From the NCBI GenBank assembly GCA_902786245.1, contig CADABS010000032.1, positions 1 to 33,748 on the forward strand: DNA of 33,748 nucleotides, read 5' to 3'. Below are positions 27,001 through 33,744 of this stretch, one piece after another. The position numbers were made by a program, and so were the translations under genes. The notes under the pieces were generated by a model. The model did no database searches, was not told where the DNA came from, and saw only the letters and a list, made by a program, of their open reading frames with translations. Source of the DNA: an uncultured Erysipelotrichaceae bacterium (lineage in GTDB: Bacteria > Bacillota_I > Bacilli_A > Erysipelotrichales > Erysipelotrichaceae). Position 1 is the stretch's first letter. Each line of letters begins with the position of its first letter.

Positions 27001-27300
27001 TTCTGCATTTCACTGAAAGCAGGCGGCACCGGTCTGAATCTGACGGCGGCGGATATTGTGATCCACTATGATCCATGGTGGAATACAGCGGTGGAAAATC
27101 AGGCCAGCGACCGGGCCCACCGGATCGGCCAGACAAATGCAGTTACTGTATACAGGCTGATCATGGAGGATACAATAGAAGAGAGGATACTGCAGATGCA
27201 GCAGGAAAAGACGGATCTGGCCGGAAGGATCCTTTCGGCAGAAGGTGTATCGAGCACCCGTCTTTCCAGGGATGAACTGATCAGAATACTCGGCAGATAA
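24052..27300 (+). CDS. SWIM-domain SNF2/Rad54-family DNA-dependent ATPase
   Basis: This protein has 1082 residues. The start at 24052 (MIDKQFLRAFTGERTF) follows AAGG. The frame is open further upstream only because it overlaps the trmR gene on the other strand. An N-terminal SWIM zinc finger has C75, C77, C87 and H89 (CGC..PCNH). A long SNF2-associated middle region precedes the ATPase: motif I DEMGLGKT (K655, T656), motif II DEAQ (745-748), motif III LTGTPIENRLSELW, and the C-terminal lobe LLFSQFVTML, SLKAGGTGLNLTAADIVIHY and QASDRAHRIGQ. Such bacterial SWIM-SNF2 proteins are thought to remodel protein-DNA complexes or displace RNA polymerase. It is a single gene, not part of a defence island here. 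Confidence 0.94.
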   Translation: MIDKQFLRAFTGERTFSWGKDLYEQGRVSDLSLYQDRETGLLHIEAQVSDPREREPQDVYVLINEKDGWIIDYDCGCAFFSRFRHPCNHIAAVLVKFIEEEQDPSARRNRIRNTDPSLRSLMNELADTADTAVPAGPVVLEPHIHFQYEDLERPLFSFRIGIQGKRMYIIQNISDFTSGVRRRERKKYGRELDFTHDIHYFASPCRPLLEFLLSLTDETDRYTDGSDYYSTYSYSHIPAIGRNLSLQGKYLDDFFAAAENLPLYVTEPAIRTYGTEITSLYTVTDGTVQLPVSMEQTETGWFLSGKRKVFYKGRDWLYFPDVLTKTFIRVPRKETAFEKVLDFFRNNSDPLFINKEDLPLFASVLYPVLSEHSPEGIAGFEPDLYRPKDPVFEIYLDAPQEGMITAKLNAVYDEQKFDVLAGIDAGNRRNTVREKEMDAFVSSWFNSFDPSTHRLALINDDEMTWTFLTEGIPALQEKADVYISDALKQIRVYRSPKVNIGISVSHDLLQLDLVTSDLSLKELGEILYKYDRKKRYHRLKNGSFIRIDENLDAFRDFSENMQLSAADIASGVIDLPRYRAFYLDALAQEDASIEERPDFRQLIMKMKNADPDTYTVPECMQGVLRGYQEEGFRWMSMMKDNGFGALLADEMGLGKTVQVIALIGSFKNQGRSLIVCPASLVYNWAAEFRRFMPQLRCRMISGTSSLRRNQIRSSEENEILITSYDLLKRDVEEYRNIEFACEVVDEAQYIKNASTLAAKSVKLIHARFKAALTGTPIENRLSELWSIFDYILPGYLGSYEKFRLQYESPIIRDADLDTEDRLRKLVEPFILRRTKKEVLKDLPDKLEEVYYAPLEGEQKELYDARVKRLKLMLEEQTDQEFRNDKIEILAELMKLRQICCDPSLLYENYRGNTAKREMCIDLIRKAVSGGHKVLLFSQFVTMLRELAADLQKEKIAYHMLSGETPKEARAEMVASFQKDDVPVFCISLKAGGTGLNLTAADIVIHYDPWWNTAVENQASDRAHRIGQTNAVTVYRLIMEDTIEERILQMQQEKTDLAGRILSAEGVSSTRLSRDELIRILGR

Positions 27301-27409
27301 TACGGCCGTAATCTGTATAAAACCGCAGTCATATCATGCATTACGGAGAAAACAGCAGACATATATCATTGATGAAGACTGTGCTTGAACAGCAGAAAGG
27401 AAATACATC

Positions 27410-29161
27410 ATGGGACTCATCAGTCAGAAAATGAGAGAACTGGCACCGGAACTCGATCCGCTGCGGATCGGAACAGGCTGGAAGCCGGAAGAACTGTCAC
27501 TGCCTCAGATTTACGTCATGAGTACATTCGGAGATTCACATCCCGGCAGCGGCCATCTGAATATTCTGATGGAGGAAGCCGGAAAAGGTATCCGCCAGGC
27601 AGGCGGAAAACCGGCCCGGTATTTCTGCACGGATATGTGCGATGGTGAAAGCCAGGGAACAGACGGTATCAACTATTCACTCGTCAGCCGGGAAATGATC
27701 GCGAATATGATCGAGATCCAGGCAAACGCAACGCCTTTTGACGGTGCGGTCTTCGCATCGAGCTGCGATAAGGGAATGCCCGGGGTACTGATCGGCCAGG
27801 CAAGACTGAATATTCCTTCGGTCATTGTGCCGGGCGGCACGATGAAAGCCGGCCCGGATCTGCTGACGCTGAATGAACTGGGTGTCTACAGTGCCCGTTA
27901 TGAACGGAAGGAAATTCCGCTGGAAAAACTGCAGTGGGCCAAGGAAAATGCCTGCCCGTCCTGCGGTGCCTGTTCCTTTATCGGAACCGCTTCGACGATG
28001 CAGATCATGGCGGAGGCACTGGGTCTGGCGCTGCCGGGATCCGCATTGATGCCGGCGGACAGTCCCGATCTTCTCGATTACGCCCGTCAGGCAGGCGAAA
28101 GAGCCGTGCAGCTGGCCCTGGAGGGAACCAGACCGTCGGATCTGATCACGATGGACAGTTTTGAAAATGCGATTCTTGTGCATGCGGCCATATCGGGCAG
28201 TACCAATACGCTTCTGCATCTGCCGGCAATCGCCCATGAATACGGAATCCATATCGACGGTGATACGTTCGACCGGCTCCACCGCAATACGAAATTCCTG
28301 CTGAATCTCAGACCGACCGGGAAATGGCCGGCGGAGGTGTTCTATTATGCCGGCGGTGTACCTGCCATTATGGAGGAGATCCGTCCGTATCTGCACCTGG
28401 ATGCCGGAACCGTTACCGGAAAGACGGTCGGAGAGAATCTGGATGCACTGAAGGAAACAGGCTTCTATGAAAGATGCGGCGAATGGCTGCAGAAATTCAA
28501 TGAGACAAGACATATGCATCTGACCAGAGAGGATATTATCCGTCCGGCAGACGATCCGCTCGGCTCCGATGGAAGTATCGCGGTACTCAAGGGAAATCTG
28601 GCACCGCAGGGAGCGGTGATCAAGCATACGGCATGTCCGAAGGAAATGTTCAAAGCCGTACTGAAAGCCCGTCCCTTTGATTCGGAAGAAGAATGCATTG
28701 ATGCGGTTCTGAAGCATAAAGTACAGCCCGGCGATGCGGTGCTGATCCGCTATGAAGGTCCCAAGGGATCGGGTATGCCGGAAATGTTCTATACATCGGA
28801 AGCGATTTCCTCCGATCCGGAACTGGGCAGAACCATCGCCCTGATCACGGACGGCAGATTCTCAGGCGCATCGACCGGTCCGGTGATCGGGCACTGCAGT
28901 CCGGAAGCTGCTGCCGGCGGACCGATTGCACTGGTCGAGGAAGAAGACCTGATCGAAATCGATGTCATTGAAAGAAAACTGAATATCATCGGTGTCCGAG
29001 GAGAGAAGAAAACCCCGCAGGAAATGGAAGAGATTCTTGCGGAACGCAGAAGAAACTGGAAAAAGCGTCCCCTGCGGTATAAGAGCGGTGTACTCAGGAT
29101 GTTCTCTGAGCACGCAGCCAGCCCGATGGAAGGCGCATATCTGAAATATGAGGAGGAATGA
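27410..29161 (+). CDS. IlvD/Edd-family Fe-S dehydratase, substrate uncertain
   Basis: This 583-residue protein belongs to the dihydroxy-acid/sugar-acid dehydratase family. Candidate cluster ligands are C77 (MCDGESQG), C119 (SSCDKGMPG) and C185 or C188 (CPSCGACS). Other family segments are STFGDSHPGSGHLN, AISGSTNTLLHLPAIAHE and TDGRFSGASTGPVIGHCSPE. Family members dehydrate 2,3-dihydroxy acids in branched-chain amino acid synthesis or aldonic acids such as gluconate, arabinonate and xylonate. No other ilv gene is adjacent, and the partners are redox flavoproteins, so a sugar-acid or other dihydroxy-acid role is as likely as IlvD. A ribosome binding site AGAAAGGAAA precedes the start. Its TGA overlaps the next ATG. 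Confidence 0.88.
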   Translation: MGLISQKMRELAPELDPLRIGTGWKPEELSLPQIYVMSTFGDSHPGSGHLNILMEEAGKGIRQAGGKPARYFCTDMCDGESQGTDGINYSLVSREMIANMIEIQANATPFDGAVFASSCDKGMPGVLIGQARLNIPSVIVPGGTMKAGPDLLTLNELGVYSARYERKEIPLEKLQWAKENACPSCGACSFIGTASTMQIMAEALGLALPGSALMPADSPDLLDYARQAGERAVQLALEGTRPSDLITMDSFENAILVHAAISGSTNTLLHLPAIAHEYGIHIDGDTFDRLHRNTKFLLNLRPTGKWPAEVFYYAGGVPAIMEEIRPYLHLDAGTVTGKTVGENLDALKETGFYERCGEWLQKFNETRHMHLTREDIIRPADDPLGSDGSIAVLKGNLAPQGAVIKHTACPKEMFKAVLKARPFDSEEECIDAVLKHKVQPGDAVLIRYEGPKGSGMPEMFYTSEAISSDPELGRTIALITDGRFSGASTGPVIGHCSPEAAAGGPIALVEEEDLIEIDVIERKLNIIGVRGEKKTPQEMEEILAERRRNWKKRPLRYKSGVLRMFSEHAASPMEGAYLKYEEE

Positions 29162-29784
29162 TGAAAGTACTGCTTGTCAACGGAAGTCCGCATCCGAACG
29201 GATGTATTGCCCGGGCTCTTGCGGAAATGGAAACAATATTCAAAAAGGAAGGTGTTGAAACCGTCACCCTGCACGTCGGAAATAAAGATGTCCGCGGCTG
29301 CATTTCCTGCAATACATGCTCAAAAACGGGAAAATGCGTATTCGACGATATCGTCAATGAAGCTGCCGGGATCTTTGAAGAAGCAGACGGCATCGTTCTC
29401 GGCTCACCGGTCTATTACGGCTCTGCCAACGGAACGCTTGTCTCATTTGCGGACCGGCTGTTCTACAGCACATCTTTTTCCAAGCGCATGAAGGTCGGGG
29501 CAGCGGTCGTATCCTGCCGCAGAGGCGGAAACAGTGCGACATTTGATGTACTGAACAAATACTTTACGATTTCCGAGATGCCGGTTGCGTCCAGCCGCTA
29601 CTGGAATATGGTCCACGGCTTTACTGCGGAAGATGTGGAGAAGGATGAAGAAGGCCTGCAGACGATGCGGGTGCTGGCCCGCAATATGGTATTCCTGATG
29701 AAGAGCATTGCCCTCGGAAAGGAAACATATGGTCTGCCGGAAACGGAAAAGGGAATCGGAACGCATTTCCATACGGGAAAATAA
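29161..29784 (+). CDS. Flavodoxin-fold NAD(P)H-dependent reductase with Isf-like cysteine motif
   Basis: This 208-residue protein has an FMN-binding start MKVLLVNGSPHPNG and the segment GSPVYYGSANGTL. Cysteines C47, C50, C53 and C59 (GCISCNTCSKTGKC) follow the compact spacing CxxCxxC-x5-C of archaeal and clostridial iron-sulfur flavoproteins, so a 4Fe-4S cluster beside FMN is possible. Such proteins transfer electrons to low-potential acceptors. The ATG at 29161 is favoured over 29158 by spacing from AGGAGG. It overlaps the dehydratase stop and is 14 bases ahead of the flavin reductase, so all are one operon. Confidence 0.86.
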   Translation: MKVLLVNGSPHPNGCIARALAEMETIFKKEGVETVTLHVGNKDVRGCISCNTCSKTGKCVFDDIVNEAAGIFEEADGIVLGSPVYYGSANGTLVSFADRLFYSTSFSKRMKVGAAVVSCRRGGNSATFDVLNKYFTISEMPVASSRYWNMVHGFTAEDVEKDEEGLQTMRVLARNMVFLMKSIALGKETYGLPETEKGIGTHFHTGK

Positions 29785-29798
29785 AGGAGAAAACAGAG

Positions 29799-30356
29799 AT
29801 GAGAAAAGACTTCGGAAAGAAAACCGTGATTACACCGCTGCCGGTCGTCATTCTCGGTACGTATGATGAAAACGGCATTCCCAATGCAATGAACGCGGCA
29901 TGGGCAGGACAGGTTGATGCGCACCAGATCATCGTCAGCCTTTCCCGGCATAAGACAACAGACAATCTGGAAAGATGCGGTGAATTCACTGTTTCCTTCG
30001 CAACCGCGGATACGGCAGCCGCATCGGATTACTTCGGAATCGAATCCGGCCGGAATGTCAACAAGATCGAAAAGGCGGGCATGCATGCGGTGAAGAGCGC
30101 ATATGTCAATGCGCCGGTGATTCAGGAATATCCGCTGACGCTGGAATGCAGAGTAGTGGAAATGAAACCGGACGGAGACGGCTTCCTGCTGATCGGCGAA
30201 ACCGTCAATATGAGCGCGGATGAATCGATCCTGACAGACGGTGTGATCGACCTTGGCAAGATGAAGCCGATCATGTTCGATTCTGCCATGAACAAATACC
30301 GGGTCATCGGCGGTATTGTCGCAGATGCCTTCAAAAGCGGCATGGCCCTGAAGTAA
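29799..30356 (+). CDS. Flavin reductase-like (FMN-binding split-barrel) protein
   Basis: This 185-residue protein belongs to the flavin reductase domain family. It has the opening VITPLPVVILGTYDENGIPN, a central IIVSLSRHKTTDNLERCGEF, and EYPLTLECRVVEM. These proteins bind FMN and either reduce free flavin with NAD(P)H or serve as flavoprotein partners. AAAGGAG lies about seven bases before the ATG. With the upstream iron-sulfur-flavoprotein-like reductase it may form an electron-transfer pair. What it serves in this operon is not visible. Confidence 0.88.
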   Translation: MRKDFGKKTVITPLPVVILGTYDENGIPNAMNAAWAGQVDAHQIIVSLSRHKTTDNLERCGEFTVSFATADTAAASDYFGIESGRNVNKIEKAGMHAVKSAYVNAPVIQEYPLTLECRVVEMKPDGDGFLLIGETVNMSADESILTDGVIDLGKMKPIMFDSAMNKYRVIGGIVADAFKSGMALK

Positions 30357-30369
30357 GGAAGGAACAATC

Positions 30370-31938
30370 ATGCTTGATATAAAGACAAAAGTGACCGGGG
30401 CGGCAATCTACAGAAACGGAGCAGAGATCATCCGGGAAGGAAACGTGCATCTGCCGGCGGGAACGGAAAGGATCCGGATAGCCGGTCTGTCGGCCGGATC
30501 TGTTGCGGATACCATGCGGATGTATCTGCCCGAGGGTGTCACCTGTGCCGATATCCGGGTATTCTATGACGAAGAAAATCCGCTGTCCGATGAAATCAGC
30601 GGAAAGATCGAAGAACTGAAACGGAATATTGAAGTCCGGGAACTGCAGGCGTCACTGTGGAAAGACAACGGCGATTTCCGCAGCAGAAGCACGCTGCAGA
30701 TATCGGAAATATCCGAATATATCCGTTCTCTGCCGGAAAAGCTGCAGGAGCTGCAGATGCAGAACCGGAAAGACTCTCAGGAAATCAAAAAGCTGGAAAA
30801 AGAACTGAACGAGGCGGTGCGTACGGGAAATCTGCCTGTCATCCAGGCGGAGATCACGTCTCCTGCAGAGCAGGACTGCCGGATCAGAATCGTCTGCCAG
30901 GATCAGAATGCGATGTGGGAGCCTGTATATGAAGTCCATGCGGATACGCAGTCGGATACGGAGATCCGGATCCGGGCCCGCATCATGCAGTGGACCGGTG
31001 AAGAATGGCAGAACGCCGCAGTGACCCTGCGGACGGGCAATCCTTCCGCGGCAGCGGTCATGCCTGAACTGAAGCCGGTCTATCTGAATCTGCGTCCGAA
31101 AGCAGCGCCTGTATATATGCGTCAGGCGATGACGATGGGCATGTCGATGGCTGCTAATGCGATGATGGATACCGCTGCCGGTGCGACTGCGAAGATGGCC
31201 CGGGTGGAAACGGAAGAAGCGGTGTCCGAACAGCAGGAGACAATGACCGAATATACACTGCCGCAGCCCAGGAATATCGTTTCCTCCACCGACGGAACCA
31301 TGGCGGATCTGCAGAAGTTCAGTCTCAAGGCAGAGTATCTGACCGCAGCGGTTCCAGCACTGTCTTCCGCCGCCTACCGGACGGCGGTCCTGAAAACGGA
31401 GGATCTGCCGGCAGTGATCAGCGGGGAAGCATCGGTATACCTGAACGGCATCTATACCGGAAAGACATATCTGAATCCGGATCTGAACAGAGAGACGTTT
31501 GAGATTCCGCTCGGCAGGGAAGAAAGCATCCATCTTGCCAGAAAGAAGACAAATACGAGAAAGGCTTCGGCGTTCCTGAAGAATCAGAAAACGACCGATC
31601 ATGCCTATGAAATCACGGTGACAAACAGCCAGGATAAAGCAGCGGAAGTCAGGATCATGGACCAGATCCCGGTTTCACAGGATAAAACGATCACCGTGGA
31701 AGCACAGAATATTTCCGGTGCTGCTCTGGATGAACAGACGGGTATTCTGACATGGAATCTGAAACTCGGCCCCCGTGAGACAAAGACGCTGAATCTTGCA
31801 TATAAGGTTTCTCTGCCGAAGGATGAGGAACTGCAGGAGACATATCACAGCAGAAGAACGGTCTGTCCGTCATGCGGATATGAACTGGAAGACGGTTACA
31901 GACCGAAGTTCTGTCCGAACTGCGGAGCGGTACTCTAG
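30370..31938 (+). CDS. DUF4139/MuiA-like protein with C-terminal zinc ribbon
   Basis: This 522-residue protein starts with a DUF4140-type beta domain (VTGAAIYRNGAEIIREGNVH, LPAGTERIRIAGL). A coiled coil at about 75-155 follows, then the DUF4139 domain (WEPVYEVHADT, IRARIMQWTGEEWQNAAVTL, and DQIPVSQDKTITVE). Family proteins are called mucoidy inhibitor A-like and have no established activity. The last 24 residues add a four-cysteine zinc ribbon (CPSCGYEL..KFCPNCG), which is not usual for the family. A low-complexity Met/Ala stretch (MRQAMTMGMSMAANAMMD) lies in the middle. It has no signal peptide, so it is likely cytoplasmic. It starts 13 bases after the flavin reductase and ends the operon. 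Confidence 0.85.
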   Translation: MLDIKTKVTGAAIYRNGAEIIREGNVHLPAGTERIRIAGLSAGSVADTMRMYLPEGVTCADIRVFYDEENPLSDEISGKIEELKRNIEVRELQASLWKDNGDFRSRSTLQISEISEYIRSLPEKLQELQMQNRKDSQEIKKLEKELNEAVRTGNLPVIQAEITSPAEQDCRIRIVCQDQNAMWEPVYEVHADTQSDTEIRIRARIMQWTGEEWQNAAVTLRTGNPSAAAVMPELKPVYLNLRPKAAPVYMRQAMTMGMSMAANAMMDTAAGATAKMARVETEEAVSEQQETMTEYTLPQPRNIVSSTDGTMADLQKFSLKAEYLTAAVPALSSAAYRTAVLKTEDLPAVISGEASVYLNGIYTGKTYLNPDLNRETFEIPLGREESIHLARKKTNTRKASAFLKNQKTTDHAYEITVTNSQDKAAEVRIMDQIPVSQDKTITVEAQNISGAALDEQTGILTWNLKLGPRETKTLNLAYKVSLPKDEELQETYHSRRTVCPSCGYELEDGYRPKFCPNCGAVL

Positions 31939-31947
31939 CACAGTCAA

Positions 31948-31974
31948 AAAAGGAAAGGCGCCGCCTTTCCTTTT
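31948..31974. terminator. Bidirectional terminator, DUF4139 / ROK
   Basis: AAAAGGAAAGGC (31948-31959) and GCCTTTCCTTTT (31963-31974) form a 12-bp stem with a three-base loop. It serves the convergent DUF4139 and ROK genes. Confidence 0.9.
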
Positions 31975-31995
31975 GTATACCCGTTTTGATCTGTA

Positions 31996-32904
31996 TCAGT
32001 AATGTTCGCCTTCCATGATCTGCTTGAAATTATAGACAGCGCCGATCAGGTTGGCATCGCTCTGGTATCTGCAGACGATGACTTCCGGCATCGGAATGCC
32101 CGGGAAGATCGCGCTTTCGAATTTCGCCTTGACGGCTTCCTGGACAAGTTCAATGAACATCGGTTCATTGGAGATGCCGCCGCCGATGACGAAGCGCTCC
32201 AGATCAAGAGCAACCTGCAGGTTGTAGATATGGAAAGCCAGATACCAGCAGAAGTCTCTGACACCCTGGAGAACCTTTTCGTTTTTCTCTTCTTTGATCA
32301 GCCGGAACGCTTCCAGACCGTCGATATTCTCCAGTCCGGACGCATTCTGGATGGCATTCTTCAGACCCTGTACACCGTTGGTGAAGGCAAAGATATCGGT
32401 ATTGTTTTCCCGGGCTTTCACATCTTCGCGCAGGAAGGAGAATTCACCGGCAGAATAGTGCGATCCGTCGATCAGCTGATTGTTGATCATGATCGCGCCG
32501 CCGATGCCGGTGCCCAGGATAATCGCTGCACCGTTGCGGATGCCTTTGAGGTTGCCGAATCCGATTTCGGCCAGGGCAGCTGCCTTGGCATCGTTGCATA
32601 TCGTTACATCGATACCGAGTTCGTCATGCAGGATCGACGCAACCGGGAGCTGGCGTACCCAGGTAAATGCGCCGCCGGTATGGGCAAATCCCTTGTAGCG
32701 GTCGATGACACCGGGCATGGAAATGCACATGCCTTCCGTTCCTTCACCCAGTTCATTCCAGATTTTTCTGAGGTCTTCGACAAATACTTCTTTGGATTCG
32801 CAGCGGGACGGTACTTTGCCTTTTGCAATGAATTCAAGGTTTTCATTGACCACACCGTACTTGATTGCAGTTCCGCCGAGGTCGATTGCAAGATACTTTT
32901 TCAT
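31996..32904 (-). CDS. ROK-family sugar kinase
   Basis: This 302-residue protein starts at 32904. The upstream ATG at 32937 overlaps the -10 element, and the GGAGG ribosome binding site lies between them. The ATP loop is AIDLGGTAIKYGVV. The catalytic Asp is D105 in CNDAKAAALAE. The GTGIGGAIMINNQLIDGSHY and SAGEF segment carries the sugar-binding H149 and E154. The ROK zinc motif CxCGxxGC is absent (REDVKARENNTDI in its place), as in some beta-glucoside kinase-like or divergent glucokinases. Likely substrates are glucose, a glucoside or an amino sugar. It could in principle feed phosphorylated sugar to the GH1 enzyme or to the glycyl-radical pathway, but it is 20 kb away. Confidence 0.9.
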   Translation of the reverse strand: MKKYLAIDLGGTAIKYGVVNENLEFIAKGKVPSRCESKEVFVEDLRKIWNELGEGTEGMCISMPGVIDRYKGFAHTGGAFTWVRQLPVASILHDELGIDVTICNDAKAAALAEIGFGNLKGIRNGAAIILGTGIGGAIMINNQLIDGSHYSAGEFSFLREDVKARENNTDIFAFTNGVQGLKNAIQNASGLENIDGLEAFRLIKEEKNEKVLQGVRDFCWYLAFHIYNLQVALDLERFVIGGGISNEPMFIELVQEAVKAKFESAIFPGIPMPEVIVCRYQSDANLIGAVYNFKQIMEGEHY

Positions 32905-32935
32905 AAATGATATTTCCTCCAGTTTCGTCAATAAC

Positions 32936-32944
32936 ATTGTAACA
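32936..32944 (-). promoter_or_regulatory. Extended -10 promoter of the ROK gene
   Basis: TGTTACAAT on the leftward strand is an extended -10 element. Transcription would start just before GGAGGAAAT, leaving a short leader ahead of the ATG at 32904. Confidence 0.45.
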
Positions 32945-32947
32945 AAT

Positions 32948-32977
32948 TTGCACGGCTCCGGGACACCGCCGTATAAT
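32948..32977 (+). promoter_or_regulatory. Promoter of the ArsC/Spx-like gene pair
   Basis: TTGCAC (32948-32953) and TATAAT (32972-32977) are separated by 18 bases. AAGGAG follows at 32988 or so, before the ATG at 33002. It is back to back with the ROK promoter. Confidence 0.6.
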
Positions 32978-33001
32978 GTTGAAAAACAAAGGAGCTACGA
33001 T

Positions 33002-33349
33002 ATGCAGTTTATCTGTTACAGCCGCTGCGGTACCTGCCGCAAGGCACAGAAATGGCTGGATGCCAATGGAATAGAATATGAGATCAGACCGATCAAAGAA
33101 GAAAATCCGTCCCTGGAGGAACTGCGGAAATGGCATGCGGAAAGCGGTCTGCCGCTGAAGAAATTCTTCAATACATCCGGCGGCCTGTACCGGGAGCTGG
33201 ATCTGAAGAACCGGCTGAAGGATATGAGCGAAGAAGAACAGCTGCAGCTGCTGGCATCGGACGGAATGCTGGTGAAAAGACCGATTCTGACCGGTCCGGG
33301 TGTTTTCCTGATCGGCTTCAATGAGAAAGAATACGAGGTGCTGAAATAA
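33002..33349 (+). CDS. ArsC/Spx-like thioredoxin-fold protein with CxxC
   Basis: The protein has 115 residues from the ATG at 33002, preceded by AAGGAG. The CxxC motif is at C9-C12 (YSRCGTCRKAQKWLD). IRPIKEENPSLEELRKW, FFNTSGGLYRELDLKNRL and KRPILTG complete the ArsC/YffB/Spx fold. Members are glutaredoxin-coupled arsenate reductases, YffB-like proteins or the regulator Spx. The PTSGxxYR-like segment and lack of arsenic genes nearby favour a generic YffB-type thiol protein. The stop overlaps the next ATG by one base (TAATG), so the pair is translationally coupled. Confidence 0.9.
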   Translation: MQFICYSRCGTCRKAQKWLDANGIEYEIRPIKEENPSLEELRKWHAESGLPLKKFFNTSGGLYRELDLKNRLKDMSEEEQLQLLASDGMLVKRPILTGPGVFLIGFNEKEYEVLK

Positions 33350-33621
33350 TGTATTACGTAGAAGACGGTACAAAAGCCTGCGGTTTCTATGAATGCAGGA
33401 AATGCGGACAGAGATTTCTCGATGTCCGCCATGTAAAGACGATGCCCTGTCCGTACTGTTCCTCGGAAACAATGGATATGGAAATCGGTCCGGATGATGA
33501 AATTCCGGAAGTCCGTGAAGATGCCGAACTGCTCGAATGGATCGAAGGAGAAGAGAATGTCGAAAGATACGATACGCTCCTGTCCCTGGCAGTCACCGGC
33601 GGCAATTACGGCTGGATATGA
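33349..33621 (+). CDS. Small zinc-ribbon protein of unknown function
   Basis: This 90-residue acidic protein has a zinc ribbon formed by CRKCGQRF (near residue 16) and MPCPYCSSE (near residue 34), then an acidic helix rich in Asp/Glu (PDDEIPEVREDAELLEWIEG). It has no membrane segment or signal. Translational coupling to the ArsC/Spx-like gene through TAATG suggests a shared function, perhaps thiol or metal sensing. I do not recognise a named family. Confidence 0.82.
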   Translation: MYYVEDGTKACGFYECRKCGQRFLDVRHVKTMPCPYCSSETMDMEIGPDDEIPEVREDAELLEWIEGEENVERYDTLLSLAVTGGNYGWI

Positions 33622-33625
33622 AAAG

Positions 33626-33648
33626 AGAAGGCGGTGTGCCTTCTTTTC
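33626..33648 (+). terminator. Terminator of the ArsC-like/zinc-ribbon pair
   Basis: AGAAGGC (33626-33632) pairs with GCCTTCT (33638-33644) around GGTGT, followed by TTTCTTTC. Confidence 0.75.
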
Positions 33649-33725
33649 TTTCGTCCTAGTGGACAGTTGAGCACAAGAACAAACGAAATACGAAGGAAAG
33701 AGAGACATTGTGCGAAACGAAAAAA

Positions 33726-33744
33726 CCACCCGCTTGGCGGGTGG
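33726..33744 (-). terminator. Terminator of a leftward gene beyond the right edge
   Basis: CCACCCGC (33726-33733) pairs with GCGGGTGG (33737-33744) around TTG. Leftward it is followed by a T-run (complement of the A-run at 33720-33725), a strong terminator for a gene entering from the right. The 80 bases between this and the previous terminator hold no gene that I can support. Confidence 0.75.

Noticed and set aside
24052-27300. SNF2 gene as part of a DISARM-like or other defence system
   Set aside because: No methylase, nuclease or phospholipase-type partner lies nearby. The neighbours are trmR and a metabolic operon.
27677-28717. 346-codon leftward frame opposite the dehydratase
   Set aside because: Shadow of the dehydratase gene, with no start signals.
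30652-31602. 316-codon leftward frame opposite the DUF4139 gene
   Set aside because: Antisense shadow with arginine/histidine-rich low-complexity content.
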